Of a DNA stretch of 64,000 nt, positions 42,845-55,077 are shown in pieces (within the stretch, counting starts at the first letter, position 1; every line of letters begins with the position of its first letter). Source of the stretch: Cynocephalus volans (taxonomy: Eukaryota; Chordata; Mammalia; Dermoptera; Cynocephalidae); contig NC_084464.1 of the NCBI RefSeq assembly GCF_027409185.1, positions 48,211,095 through 48,275,094 on the forward strand, in the 5' to 3' direction. Under the pieces are notes generated by a model that saw only the letters and a program-made list of their open reading frames with translations, did no database searches and was not told the origin of the DNA. A program made the translations under genes and the position numbers.

Positions 42845-44025
42845 TCAATCAAACTGTGATCTGTAGGGAAGGCCCAGCCTATGCATTATACAACACCTTC
42901 TCAAAGCCTGACACAGTCCTTTGCCACCTACAAGTCATAACCCAGAGTTAAAGTTGAGACATAAAAACTGGTGTATGGTCAAACATGAACACATAAAGAT
43001 TTTTAAAATTACTTTTAGCATTTTCCCCTCTTTGGGGGACTGTTTTCAACTCTGACCTAAGTTGCTAGGGAGATAAGAGGGATGAAAAGAAAAAGGTACA
43101 TGGATACAAGAGAAAGGATTAACTGAGGTGACAGCAAGGAGGCCGTGGATGGAAAATGAAACAACAAGTAGGAGGAGAAGCCTGAAAGAACTGAATAATG
43201 GAGAGCAGTCCATTTCTCCAGAACAGGAAGGAACCACAGACCAGTTTCGGTGGAAGCCCTAGGAGTCACTTGTACTTCAGACTCAGACCAGGAAAAACAG
43301 CGGCAGCAACAGCCACCTGCCCAGGGTGGTTCTGGTGCCACCCCGCTCTGCCTGGGGCCACCCTGTTCTGCCCGGGGCTCTTCTTCTCCTTGCCCAGGCC
43401 CCCAAGCATGGACTTTTGGGAGTCCCGTGATTCATGGAAGGGACTTGCTCCCTTTCATCCAGTCTGTGTCACCTCTGCCCTTCTTCCTACCTGGCATCAC
43501 CCATCCTTCACCCTCTCCTGGCCCAGGGCAGTTCTAGATAAGCGTGATAAAGGTAAACGTGGAGCTTTTCATCTGGCAGGTTCCATTCTCCCGGTTACCT
43601 GAACAGGGAAGCCTTGGCAGGAAACCCCTCAGTCCTTGGGTTTACCTGTCCTCAGCCTCTTCCCAGGAGTCTCCCTCTTTTCCCTAAGACGAAGGTGCAC
43701 AAGGCTCACCATGTCTCACAGTTTTTTCCTTCCATGGGGTGTTAATATCTTAATGACAAGATCTGGACATTCGACATAAATAAATCATGTGCTAACATTT
43801 GTTGAGCCTCTCTCTGATTGCCAAGCAGTAGGCTAGGCCTTTCCACCTCTTCACGAATACTCTATTACTGTCCTGCAAGGCATCTGCTTCCCAGGGCCTT
43901 CATAGGGAAAACCTCAAAGAATCGCTGTGTGACTCTCCTTACCCCATTGCCCTCAAATCCAGGCAACAACCAAGTGTTGTGAGATTTTTCTCTCTCCCAT
44001 ACATGCTTCTCCCTTTCCATTTCCA
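42845..44025. other. Unassigned unique DNA
   Basis: A local imperfect tandem lies at 43,331-43,375 (GGTGCCACCCCGCTCTGCC, GGGGCCACCCTGTTCTGCC). Otherwise nothing is recognised. Two overlapping frames, 43,198-43,602, have no known domain. Confidence 0.4.
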
Positions 44026-44029
44026 TGGA

Positions 44030-44250
44030 GCACCCCTGCCCAGCCCTTCCTTGTCTACTGCAATAGCTTATTCACAGAGGCCCCTGCCTCCAGCCTGACC
44101 TCCCTCTAATAATCTATCCCTCACAGCAGCCTCATCTTCCTCAAAGCCTCCTTTATCACAGTATTTCCCCAACTCCAAACCCTTCAATAATTTCCCCCAA
44201 AATTTCATTCAAGGTCTTCCATAATCCTACTCAAACGTTCCAGAGTGGGG
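44030..44250 (+). repeat. L2 relic
   Basis: TCTACTGCAATAGCTTATTC, CTGCCTCCAGCCTGACCTCC, AAACCCTTCAATAATTTCCC and TTCAAGGTCTTCCATAATCC match the L2 3-prime half. Confidence 0.65.
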
Positions 44251-44639
44251 CATATTTCCTAGAGCCCTGTGTCACCTCTGACAGCGGTCTCAGCGAGGAG
44301 AGGAGGCGAGGGTCCCTGGGTGCCGGTCTGACCAGAGGGGTATGTACACAGGAGGGCCTGGTGCAATGTGGCTGGGGAGAAAACCTGAATCATAGTCAAT
44401 GAGGGCAGCCAAATTCCTATCTGGGAAATCAGGGCAGTCTGGAGGGTGAGGCCAAGCTGTAAACAGAATGAGTAATGAGGTCAGAAGCTGATGTCTCCCC
44501 TGCTGCCTACAGTTTCATACACCTGACATGCACCCTAACTCTGCCGAATGATTTGTCCAAGGTTGCATGGTGGTCGATGTGGAAACAGAGCTACATCTCC
44601 CCACCACAGGAGATGTGCTAGGGAAGCAAGCAGAAACTC

Positions 44640-44820
44640 ATGCGCATAGGTTGGCAAATTACTTCACATCTCCATGTCTCAGCTTCCTCTTCTGTAAAGT
44701 GAGGATAATAATAACACTACTTCATAATAGTGTTATATAGTAATAACACCACTATTAGGATTAGCCAAGCAAATATTTGTAAAATGCTTAGAACAGTGCT
44801 TGGAACATAGCAAAAGCCAA
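44640..44820 (+). repeat. MIR SINE
   Basis: Sense: TTGGCAAATTACTTCACATC, TGTCTCAGCTTCCTCTTCTG, AAATGCTTAGAACAGTGCTT. It holds a short internal repeat (TAATAACACTACT / TAATAACACCACT). Confidence 0.82.
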
Positions 44821-44824
44821 ATTA

Positions 44825-47150
44825 GTTAAACAAAAATAAGGCGCCAGGCTGGTAAATAGGGCCAGTACTCAAAGTCAGTTCTAATTTTAACATTTGGGTC
44901 CTTAGATCCTCTACCACTAAGGTCAACAGCAGGCTACAATGACCTAAGCTAACTATAGAACTTTCAAAAATTAATTTTCATTTCAACTAAGAATAGAAAA
45001 ACATGCTGTTGACTTATTTCCTTTGGGCACACAGGAAATATCACTCGAGTTACTACCCTTACCTGTTCTTAGGAAACCACTCAGAAATCCAGAAGGACCA
45101 GTTCAAATATAGTATTACCCCAAATTTAATAGGCCTCTTAAAAAAAAAAAAAAAGTCAATCTTAGAAAATGACTGTGGGTGTCACAAATGGCCAGCATGG
45201 ATTAGGCAATCTCAGTTGAGTCCAGCACAGGTTCAAGGCTATAGCTCACATTGGAAAGGTAGCTTTGAGGAGATAGTGCAAAGAGGAGGAAATATCATAT
45301 TTATTTTTCTCAAAACTGTCGGGGAGGCAGTGTTTGGAAAGGGAGAAAGAAGTGGGAAAATGTCAGTGTATGGTTTGTAAAATGATACAAAATGGACTCA
45401 GTGTATTGTAATATCTCAGTTGCAATTCAAAGAAGATAGTGCAAAAGTCTGTTTGCTCTAGTAACCTATCAACCAGAAATCTTTATTAACTGAAGCTTTC
45501 ATGCTGCTACAATATGGCACTAATAGAAGTTTGAAAATGATGACCTTGATATACTGCAAAATCCTAAACGGCTTTCTGAAACAGTAGAAAACAGATGAAA
45601 TGAAGCTTGGAATGGTTTGTGACAAATGTATTTTATTGTATTCTAAGTTTTTAAAAACAAGCAATATTTTTGTCATCTGTAGGATGTGATGATTTACATG
45701 CCATCTAATAACTTTCTACTCATCATAATATTAGAACAATACATTGCCCGATTATGGTTGGTACCAGGGTTTAATAAATATTCCTTTTCTCTGAACACAC
45801 CACTAGTCCCCACTGCTTAGTTTCATTTTCCCACCCCCTATCCTTTATGCCTGTTTCTACCAGAACAGGGTTTCGTTTTAGGTCCAAACTTGACCTGGAT
45901 GGTCTTCCACTATTTTTAGTGTTCTCTAATAAAAGAGAGTGTACCTGGTATTAGGAACCACTTACCCTGTCTCGCAGAAGTGTCACACTTGTTTCACACT
46001 CAGTGTAGAGGTGCCCAGAGGTGGGTGCTCACTCTCTCTCATGACAGAAAACAAGAAGGGACTTGTGCCAGGCAAGAATTTTAAAAATACAGTAAACATA
46101 TCTCTGGGGAGGTAAGGCCTCAGAGAGCTGGGCAGCGACAATTGAGTGGTGTGGAGCATGTGGGTTAAGTGGAACAGAAACAGATCCTGCCAGGACTGCC
46201 CCAGGGACACCAGAGACACAAAGCAGAACTCCGATTGTGCCCGGAGGGCCCTGGATCCCTCACCCACACTAGAGGTTCTCCCGCCTTTTCTAATTACCTT
46301 CCCATTTCTTTTGCTCCCCTTCTCTGCCCCAGTGTTCAGGGCGCTGCATACCACAGAGGTCAGACACAAATAAAATCCATACATGGACTCCATCGGGTCA
46401 CAGAATTTGTTTAACAACTCAGACTGAAGATGGCCCCAGCTCCCACCTCCCAACCCCACCACAAAAGCTTTGCTTGTAAACACCAGTCACTTAGTAACAC
46501 CATCGGTCACCTTTGGGCTATTATTCATCACCCACGAACCTTAAACCCACTTTATCTTCACAGGGCTCCCCCCAGAAGAAAGGAAATTCCACAGCTCTGA
46601 TGTGATGTGAAACGTGATCTGCACACCCCAGCACTCTTTCTTTCTCTCTCTCCCTAGCCAGTTCCCAAACTGGGTTTCCCTGTCCCAGCTCGGAGCAGCC
46701 TTCTCCTTCCCCCCACCCCCCATTTCTTTCCCTCTCCATTTTACACACTGTAACCTGATAGGCTGGAAACGCAACTTCTTTCATCTTCCATTTCCCACAT
46801 CCTGAAAGTTTGAAGAGAAGGAGCCCACCCAGATAAAGGAATTCCAAGTATGTGTATCCCCCTCCTCCTTTAACTCCATTCACAAAGCAGATTACTGATG
46901 GCCCAAGGCTCCAGGGAGGCCCTACTCCCTCCCCACATCCCATCTCCCAAAGAGTTTACGCATTCCACATCCTTACTTCTCACCTGCACAAAAGCCTAAA
47001 TCCAAATGGCCAGAAACAAAAATTAACTTTCCCCTGGACTCTGATCTTAAGAAAAGCTTCAAAACCTCACCCAGATTGTGACTGCAGCAGCTAGGAGATT
47101 ATGCCTACCATTCACCTGTCCCCTCTTTAGCATTTCTAGCTAAAAGGGCT
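44825..47150. other. Unassigned unique DNA
   Basis: More than 2.3 kb without a recognised repeat, gene or RNA. Frames at 45,983-46,483 and 46,521-46,943 show no known domain. Confidence 0.4.
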
Positions 47151-47158
47151 CAGGGAAT

Positions 47159-47336
47159 GGGCCGGCCCGTGGCTCACCCGGGAGAGTGTGGTGCTGATAA
47201 CACCAAGGCCACGGTTTGTATCCCATACAGGGATGGCCGGTTAGCTCCATGGGTGAGCGTGGTGCTGACAACACCAAGCCAAGAGTTAAGATCCCCTTAC
47301 TGGTCATCTTTTTTAAAAACGGGGGGGGGGGGGGGG
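47159..47336 (+). mobile_element. CYN tRNA-Ile SINE, dimer with a G tract
   Basis: GGCCGGCCCGTGGCTCACCC opens it, and the second unit starts GGATGGCCGGTTAGCTCC. After TTTTTTAAAAAC the tail is a run of 16 G (47321-47336). The TSD GGGCTCAGGGAA occurs before and after, so the G run lies inside the insert or at its junction. Confidence 0.92.
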
Positions 47337-47339
47337 CTC

Positions 47340-48195
47340 AGGGAAAATGCGTCATTGGATCAGGGGGAAAGATATAATTGTAACTTGTGATGTTTCAAGG
47401 AGACATGCTCATGTCTTTGGGAAAGATCACAGACTGTTCTAACCCAGAGACACCTCTTTCCAAAAGAAATTGTTTTGAGGCTTGAGTCTTTACTACCTGG
47501 AAATTAGTGATTATAAAACATGCCCCCGGGTCAGTTCTTTGGTCCCCCTGTCTTGAGTTCTGTCACTGACAGAGAAGCAGTTTAACCTCAAACTCAAAGG
47601 TTAAGAAGTAGCCCCCAAAGCATCTCTTTTCATTAAGGATGATTAACTATCTTATCCATACTTAAAGGAGGGTGAGGGTGAGAAAGCTGCTTTGAATCTG
47701 TACCAGCTCTGGGAAAATCATTTCCCTGTCTTTATTAGCTTTGTGTGAAAAAGGATTTCCTGTATCAAGAAGTGCTCCCCTGTCCTGATAGTAGGGAGTA
47801 TATGTAATAGGTTACTAATCCATATTGTCTTTGCAACTCAGGATAGTTAGCTACCTTGCTCAATGTTCTAGCAATTGACAATAATATGATGAAGTCTGGG
47901 CACATGTTAGTGCATAGGGTCATTCATTCAATAAGTCTAATTACTGCCCAAGAATTCTCACAGAATTCCAAGAATTCACAAGACCAGACCTAGAAGATGC
48001 AGTAACAATGATAAGAAATGACAGACTGTGGTCGAACAGTCACATTGCAACTCCTCAAATCATCCCTGCGGTGCTGAAGAGAAATCTGTACTGTCGGCTC
48101 AACTCCAGGACCGCCCCACATTTGCAGTATTCATTTAAGTGTAGCCTGCGCCTGATATCAGTTGGCAACAGGCTCCTACATAGGCTCAGCATCCT
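47340..48195. other. Unassigned unique DNA
   Basis: No recognised repeat or exon. Confidence 0.4.
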
Positions 48196-48304
48196 TAGGC
48201 AACAGCAGCACGAAGCAATAGAATCAATATCTGCAACGACAAAGCAGGTATTAGTCTCTTGGGGCCTCCGTTTTCTTAACTGTAAGATATTAAGGTTAAC
48301 CTAA

Positions 48305-48455
48305 GTGCGATCCCCAGACCAGCAGCAATGCTTCACCTGTTAGCTTGGGAGATACTAGAAATGCAGAATCTCAGGCCCCACCCCAACCTACTGCATTTTA
48401 ACAAATTCCCCAAGTGATTTCTATGCACATTACTACGTGAGATGCTCTGGCCTAG
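48305..48455 (-). mobile_element. MER5-type hAT relic
   Basis: Antisense: GACCAGCAGCAATGCTTCAC, GAAATGCAGAATCTCAGGCC, TTTTAACAAATTCCCCAAG. Just upstream (48,240-48,300) there is a small MIR-like trace. Confidence 0.78.
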
Positions 48456-48599
48456 ACTCTCTGAGGTCCTGTTTCTAGTTCTAAAATTGTCTCATCTCAT
48501 TAAATGGTTTCCGAGAAGTTTTTCTTCTCTGACACATGATTTTCCTTCTTTCTTCTGCCTCCAGTCTTGGCACATACTGTCCGCTCTGCTACAGAATTC

Positions 48600-48735
48600 T
48601 AATTTTAGTAGGCACAGGAATGACATGGGGAGCTTGTTAACAATGAAGATTCCTGAACCCCATCAAGAAATTGAGTAGGACTAGGGTGGGGCTGGAGCAT
48701 ATGTGTTTCAGCCAGCTTCCTCCGGGTGTTTCTAC
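48600..48735 (+). mobile_element. MER5-type hAT relic
   Basis: Sense: GGGGAGCTTGTTAACAATGA, GATTCCTGAACCCCATC, CCTCCGGGTGTTTCTACAG. Confidence 0.65.
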
Positions 48736-48764
48736 AGATTATCGCCCCCAGATTATGATTTTTT

Positions 48765-48910
48765 CTTTAATTTTTTTATTACGTAAAGTTTCAAACCTAT
48801 AAAAAAAAATAGACAAAATAGTAATAATGAGCAATCATGTTTCAATACTCAGCTTCAACAGTTATCAACTCATGGCCAACTTTTGTTTCACTCAGATTAT
48901 ATTTTTTATA
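48765..48910. repeat. Old L1-like fragment (tentative)
   Basis: GTTTCAAACCTATAAAAAAA, CTCAGCTTCAACAGTTATCA and CATGGCCAACTTTTGTTTCA match a common mammalian LINE-derived stretch. Orientation is not assigned. Confidence 0.45.
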
Positions 48911-48959
48911 AACTTTCACATCTAGACCCTCCAGATCTTCCTGGCTCTCTTTCTCTAAC

Positions 48960-49075
48960 TGCTTCTAGTCCTTTAAGGTTTTAGCTTGTTCTTCTTGAGA
49001 GCAAGAGTTGTGTCCTGTTGTCTTCAAATCCCCAGAACACTGTGCCTGCACATATAGGAACTCAGTAAATGCGTA
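48960..49075 (+). repeat. L2 3-prime end
   Basis: GAGAGCAAGAGTTGTGTCCT, AATCCCCAGAACACTGTGCC, GGAACTCAGTAAATGCG. Confidence 0.78.
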
Positions 49076-49079
49076 ATAA

Positions 49080-51795
49080 AAATAACAAATTAAAAAGGGC
49101 TTTAAAGCAAAACGTAAATGATTATCTGCCTGGATGGTTTCAACTGCAGGTAGATAAGATTAGTTGAGTTCTCATTTTTCACTTATTTTTCTGTGACTCC
49201 TTTTACAATTAGGGAAATTAAGTCATCAAAACATATCAAGTGGGAGAGTTAGAAAAAATGTTCCAAAAATCCTGCTTTACACTCCCTTTCTCTAGTCTCA
49301 ATATTTTATAAAAGATTTTGTGCTTGTGTGTGTGTGGTTAGAAGGAAGGTAGGAAAATACCTCTGGGTAATGAGGATATCCTCTCATGGCCTTTGTTTTA
49401 CTCTTTAACCTAGTAATAAATCTCTTAAAACTCCTGTGGTATTCAGAATATCCTGTACATGGCAAGGTCTTCCAACAGTTGTGAAAGGAATTCAAGTTTA
49501 CTAAGTGGATAGAGCACTAATATCCCAAAGGCACAGTCCTGCCCTTTTCACCTATTTGCTAATTGTAACGACTAAATCTCAGTACTGGGTATGCTAAATA
49601 ATGGAGGGGAGGGTGAGGGAAGGCACAACCAAAGCTGAGAAAAGAACTCTGCAGTTCCAAAACTCAGCACAACAATCAAGGGATAAAGTGGTAATTAGGC
49701 CTGATTATCATGCAAGGCAGCCCCGATTAAATTGGAATGTAGCCGGAGAGACGAAAGGCTGGATGGAGAGTTTGCTATGCTGGAGACATGCTTTGATGTC
49801 TGCAGGGAAGGTTGTGTTTCATCCAGTCATCCAACCAACCAAAAAAATGTTGCAGGAGCAATATGAAACCTTCTAAAATGCAGCATACGGCAAGCAGAAG
49901 TGGAGAGAAAGTGGAGAGCGGAGTCTGAGTTCTCCCGAGTGTGTGTGTGTGTGTGTGTGTGTGTACTTATATTACGTTTTTCTCAGATTTATTGCTCCAG
50001 CCTCTTGGATCTGTCAGAAGACAAAAAAGAAGAAATGACGCATGCACCGACTGCTTTAGCAGAGTCTTGTGACAAGGGAGAATGTGTCTAAGTTCGGGGC
50101 AGACTTTTTACCTACTGTGGGGAGGAAGAAAAAGGAATAAGAGGTAAATTACTCTGCGTGTCCTGAGAGGCCGGAACTAAGATAACAGATGCTGATGGAG
50201 TCATCTGAGGCTGCCAGCTACCCTAGCCTTTATATCAACTGATGTAGGAAGAAGAAAATGAGCCAGGAAAGTAGGTTAATCTCCTAGAGAAACACAAAAT
50301 AGGTAGCAAGTAGCATTTTTACACCTTTCACTCTTTAATTGCTTCAGACCCAGAGTTGTGGAGCACAAGGAATTCCTTTTGTGTCCTTAGCTTACCTTTA
50401 TCACCCTTTTAGTGGTGTTTCCTGTTCTGATATGTTGTTTTTGTATCTGAGCGAACTACTCAGCTAGGTGTTTGCCCCAAAGCAACCCACAACTTTCATT
50501 TCCATGCAAGAGACTTTTAGTGCAACTTGCTATTGGGAGACAATCAACTTTCTACTAAATCACTGACAGAAAAACAAGAGTCAGGTTTGTGGTAAGATGT
50601 CACTACATTATTTTTTTATTTATTCACAGAGTACTCACCACTGGAAGTAGGACATGCAATCCTAACTTGGCATGACAAAAGTCCATGAAAATACAAAAAT
50701 CTTACATGGGAGACTACATGCAATTTCTATTCCTTAGGGATCACCAAAAGACCCCTCACCACTATATTGTAGCATCCGGCCACAGAGTTCAATATTTCTT
50801 TTCCAAAGGGATGAAAGAGTCCGTGGAATAACTACAGATATAATTTTCTATTGCATCTATCACTACTGATACTGCTGCTTCAGAAATTGTGTGAGAGAAG
50901 AATGATGCTTTTATGTACTAGGCTCTTCCTTTTTTCCCAAACAGTGTCACTTGATTTAGGAGAAAGTCTAATGAATCCCTTCTATAAAATTCCCTGAAAT
51001 TACTCACAGTGTGCAGTATGAATTTAGGATAAATAAATTGCACAAGATTGAAAATACCCTTTCAGATATCTTATTTTGTACAATCTTTGAAAATGGATTG
51101 TGGAGTTTTGTTTTTACTTAGCTTAAAAAGAGAGAGAGAGCGAGAGAGAGAGGAAGGGAAAAAGCCTTAGCAGCTGTGTATTTTTTAAATAATAAAAAAA
51201 TAGCACTCCCCAGAATTTCCAGTAAAACCCATAAGATTAAGGCAGTTCATCCCCAAAGTATGTGTGGGATGCTGGGAGCTCCCTGGCTTTTCCAGGCAAC
51301 CCCACCCCCCAAAAAAACTCCCCACAAAAAAACAAAAGCAGATGGCTGCATCTGAACCAAGCAAACTCCCCAGGGGCCAGAGCTCTCTGCTCTAAATGCT
51401 AATAGAGTGAGTAATCAGAAACCTACATTTGGTAAATTATTTATCTTATCTCTGGAACTCAGCAAAGCATTGAAGACAGCAACTTCTGTAGAAAGATGTT
51501 GTTGGTCAAGAACTCCAGCTGGAATTTGTACTTTTACTAGAAAAGGGAAAAGTTCAGAGACCAGTGTGGCTCATGAAGCAATAATTTTTTAAAAATCACC
51601 AAAGGCAAAGCCAAGGAAAACTGACTTCACTGCTCCGTGGAACAGGTCTGGTTCATGTTTTGTCTGATGGGCCTTACGTTCCATCTGTATTAGGGTAATG
51701 GCAAAGCAAACCAATAGACAAAGATTCCTAAAGAGTTGGAAATAAGTTCCTTTGCTCCCCCATCTCCACCTTTCCTTGCAAAGGGCAGCCAGAGT
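49080..51795. other. Repeat-poor unique DNA
   Basis: About 2.7 kb in which I recognise only a GT microsatellite (49941-49964) and an AG tract (51131-51153). No gene or RNA is recognised. The lack of SINEs makes it a candidate for constrained non-coding sequence. Confidence 0.4.
49941..49964 (+). repeat. GT microsatellite
   Basis: Twelve pure GT units. Confidence 0.97.
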
Positions 51796-51804
51796 AACCT
51801 GGAA

Positions 51805-51990
51805 CAGTGGTTCTGGAACTTGAGTGACAAGCATCAGAATCACCTGAGAGCTTGTTAACACTCAGAATGCTGGGCCCCAGCCCCAGAGTTTCTGATTCTG
51901 TAGGCTTGCTGGGATATGGCCTGCAAATTTGCATTTTGAACAATTTCCTGAGTGCTGCTGTTGCTGGTTCAGGGGTCACACTTTGAGAAC
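51805..51990 (+). mobile_element. MER5A-type hAT element, near complete
   Basis: Starts ACAGTGGTTCTGGAACTTG, contains GAATCACCTGAGAGCTTGTT and GAGTTTCTGATTCTGTAGGC, and ends CACTTTGAGAACTACTGG, so both terminal inverted repeats are visible. Confidence 0.85.
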
Positions 51991-52209
51991 TACTGGCCTA
52001 GATGGTGAAGTCTTTCTACTGCCTGGTTTGGTTGTAGAATCTAGGTACTGTCCCTCAGGGTAAGATATGGAGGTTTGGGGGGGTTAAGGGCTTTCACTGA
52101 GACGTTGAAAGAGGAATTAGCCCTAGTAATGGATCTTATCACTTTCACCTATTTTACAAAACATATCAACTTGATACATTGATTCCATCCGTGATCAACA
52201 TTACACTTT

Positions 52210-52322
52210 TAAAATTTTTTTTCCCTTGGTGGCTGGCCTGCACAGGGATCTGAATCCTTGACCTTGGTGTTTGGTGTTATCAGTGCCGCTCTCTAACCAA
52301 GTGAGCTAACCGACCGGCCTCC
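52210..52322 (-). mobile_element. CYN SINE monomer
   Basis: TTTTTTTTCCCTTGGTGGCTGG tail junction (18 nt shown in effect), a GGTGTTTGGTGTTATCAGTG block with a small internal duplication, and reversed start GAGCTAACCGACCGGCC. The TSD is CAACATTACACTT / CAACATTATACTT. Confidence 0.87.
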
Positions 52323-52640
52323 CAACATTATACTTATATACACAACAGTGCTCACACTTGCTTAGTGTCCCCCATAGTCCTAAGCACTTTTTAGTTCAAT
52401 GGGATGAAGCAGATATGAAGGTAAAGGTTCCATTTGAATAAATACAGATGGTTGTATAAGACACATTCACATTTACAAACACATTAAGAATTTTGTTTTG
52501 CCTCTACACAACTTCATCCGTTCATCCACATGGTGAATTCAACTCTGAATTGTGAAATAAGAGGAACACAAATAATTCCTTTCGCTTTGCTTCTTGCCTT
52601 CAAATAAAAAATATATTTGAAGCACATATTGTATATACAA

Positions 52641-52716
52641 GGGTACTTCAAAAAGTTCATAGAAAGGTAGAATTAAAAGATAATATGAATCCTTCCATGA
52701 GCTTTTTGAAGACCCC
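52641..52716. mobile_element. Palindromic mariner-like MITE, copy 2
   Basis: 76 bp: left arm GGGTACTTCAAAAAGTTCAT, right arm CATGAGCTTTTTGAAGACCC. Same size as the copy at 19551, with the non-palindromic centre reversed (AAAAGATAATATGAATC here, GATTCATATTATCTTTT there). Confidence 0.72.
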
Positions 52717-52854
52717 TTATATGGATAACATACATAAAAATATATGTCAGGGTATTGGATCTAAGGAAAGATGGGACCAAATAACTATAAACTACATACA
52801 TGGTGGTGGCCCAGGAATGCTGTTACAGAAAGTGTCACTTGAGTTGGGCCTGCT

Positions 52855-52985
52855 CAGAATCCTTCCATGGCTTCCTGTCACCCTTCAGATAAAATTCATA
52901 CTCCCCAGAATGGCACACACGGCTCTTTACGACCACCTATGATTACCTGTTCAGCTGGAATTCTCTCTACTCCCTTTTTACCCCT
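52855..52985 (+). repeat. L2 relic
   Basis: TCCTTCCATGGCTTCCTGTC, ACCCTTCAGATAAAATTCAT, GGCACACACGGCTCTTTACG. Confidence 0.6.
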
Positions 52986-53384
52986 GGGGACATACTCAGC
53001 AGCAAGGTAAAAGTCTGTGATCATGTGAATTTCATATGTTACAGCAACTGACAATTAGTTCTCTACTAAGCACCCACCCCCTTTCTCAAATGGGGGCAAA
53101 CAAAAGATCTCTTGGTGGGGTGTTGGGGGTAGGGACAGCTGGGAAGTGACAGCCTCATAGTCATTTGGACTTTCTCACTTTAGTGAGTGTCAGTTGTATA
53201 AATAATAAATCTTACTCTTTTTACCTTGGGTGCTTTTTGTGATAGCACAGACCAGACTGAAAAATAACCGTTTTTCTTTATCCTCACAACAATGCACCCT
53301 TTCCCTCTATTATATGTTTATGAAATTTTTGGACACTACTTACTATAACATGATCGTTTTTTTCTGTCCATGCAAATTAATGCC

Positions 53385-53815
53385 TGTATTAGTCTGTTTC
53401 TGTTGCTTATAACAGAACACCTGAAACTGGGTAATTTATAAAGAAATAGAATTTATTTCTTATAGTTTTGGAGGCTGGGAAGTCCAAAGTCCAGGGAGCC
53501 CATCTGGTGAGGGCCTTCTTTGTGGTAACTCTACAGAGTCCTGAACTGACCAGAGTATTACATGGCAAGAGAACTAACATTCTCACTTGCTGTCCTTGTA
53601 GAGCTGACAGAACTAAGCGCCTTACCACCTGTTAAACCATCAACTCATTACTCCATGAATGGATCAATCCATTCACTAGGGCACAGTCCTCTGATCCAAT
53701 CTGATCAGGCCCCACATTTCAAATACCATAATTGTATTTCCCAACCTCTTAACACTGTTACAAGGGGGCCAAACAGTAATGAGTTTGGGGGGGACATTCA
53801 ATCCACAGCAACACC
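53385..53815 (-). mobile_element. MaLR-type solo LTR
   Basis: The plus strand starts TGTATTAGTCTGTTTCTGTT, contains GAAACTGGGTAATTTATAAA and GGCTGGGAAGTCCAAAGTCC, and ends ATTCAATCCACAGCA. It is uninterrupted and no internal retroviral region is attached. Confidence 0.78.
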
Positions 53816-53965
53816 TCTGGGTTTTTGCACATTCTGTTCCTTATTGCTGAAATTGGAGTTTCCCCATCCTGTCCTTCCACTAATTGATCCCTCTATTTCT
53901 TTTCACGTTTCAAGACTCACATTAGGTGCTATCTTCTCTCTAAAGCCTTCCCTGACCCTGGAGAT
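53816..53965 (+). repeat. L2 relic
   Basis: CTGGGTTTTTGCACATTCTG, TTTCAAGACTCACATTAGGT, AAGCCTTCCCTGACCCTGG. Confidence 0.7.
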
Positions 53966-54199
53966 AAGACTTAGAGGGTGTCATAGCTTTCTTTGCATAC
54001 TTTGTCCTAATTCTAATCACTGTAGAATAAGAGTTTGTGTGAGAATTCCTCACAAAATGTTTGCAAAGTAATAAGCCCAAGTAGAGAGGCGGTATGTAAG
54101 CAGAGACGGCAAATGTAATTCTCACTGCAGGGACAGCAAGTTCTATCCTGCCCTTACCCTCTCTTCACACTCATAAGAAAAGACTGACAAGCGATTATG

Positions 54200-54355
54200 A
54201 GCAGAAGACCTCAGAATAGCTGTGTCTTGGTTTCCTCACCTGTAAAACTGGGATAATGACAGTACCTGTCTCATGAAGTGGTGGTGATGGGAGATGCTGT
54301 GAAGCACTTAGCACTGTTCTTGGCACATAGAAAGGGCTCAGTAACCATTATTTGC
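54200..54355 (+). repeat. MIR SINE
   Basis: TTGGTTTCCTCACCTGTAAA, TGGGATAATGACAGTACCTG, TGTTCTTGGCACATAGAAAG. Confidence 0.85.
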
Positions 54356-54459
54356 TATATTAGATGAATTCCTTGCTTTTATGGGGCAGTCATATGGCTT
54401 ACTAAGATGATGTTTCACAGGTACCTTAGTAATTGGGATCAAACCTATTACCCAAACTT

Positions 54460-54631
54460 TTTTTTTTTTTTTTTTAAAGATGACCTGTAAGGGGATCGCA
54501 ACCCTTGGCTTGGTATTGTCAACACCATGCTCAGCTAGTGAGCCAACCGGCCATCCCTATATAGGATCCGAACGTGTGGCCTTGGTGTTATCGGCACCAC
54601 ACTCTCCCGAGTGAGCCACAGGCCGGCCCTG
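54460..54631 (-). mobile_element. CYN tRNA-Ile SINE, dimer
   Basis: T tract, GATGACCTGTAAGGGGATCG, reversed start GAGCCACAGGCCGGCCC. A 14-bp TSD TATTACCCAAACTT is at 54446 and 54632. Confidence 0.95.
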
Positions 54632-54806
54632 TATTACCCAAACTTAGACCCAGGATCTCTGAAAGATATAGGCGATACTTTAGGGCTTTTCTGTGTTACT
54701 AGTGAGTCTAACATTAAACTGTTGAGCAATACTGGGTGAGACCTCCTGGGACTGAGACCACCACAAAAATGGGGGGTGGGGAGGACAGGAAAGTACATGT
54801 TCTTTC

Positions 54807-54881
54807 CAGTAAGGGGATCTGAACCCATGACTTTGGTGTTATTACACTGCATTCTAACCAACTGAGCTATCTGGCCAGCCC
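54807..54881 (-). mobile_element. CYN SINE monomer
   Basis: CAGTAAGGGGATCTGAACCC, GACTTTGGTGTTATTACAC, GAGCTATCTGGCCAGCCCC. No T tail remains. Confidence 0.82.
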
Positions 54882-55077
54882 CAACACATGACCTTTGTCT
54901 TCATACCAAAAGGGCTTCCTGGAGAGAGGTAGCCTTGTTTTGAGTTCTCAAGAGAGCACAATTAAGACCAAATGAAGAGAAGTTACAGGGAAACAGATTT
55001 TAATTTAATGTTAAAAAGCTTCCCAACAAGTATAGCTATATGGAACAGTCTACCTTGTGAGGTACTGAACACGTTTT

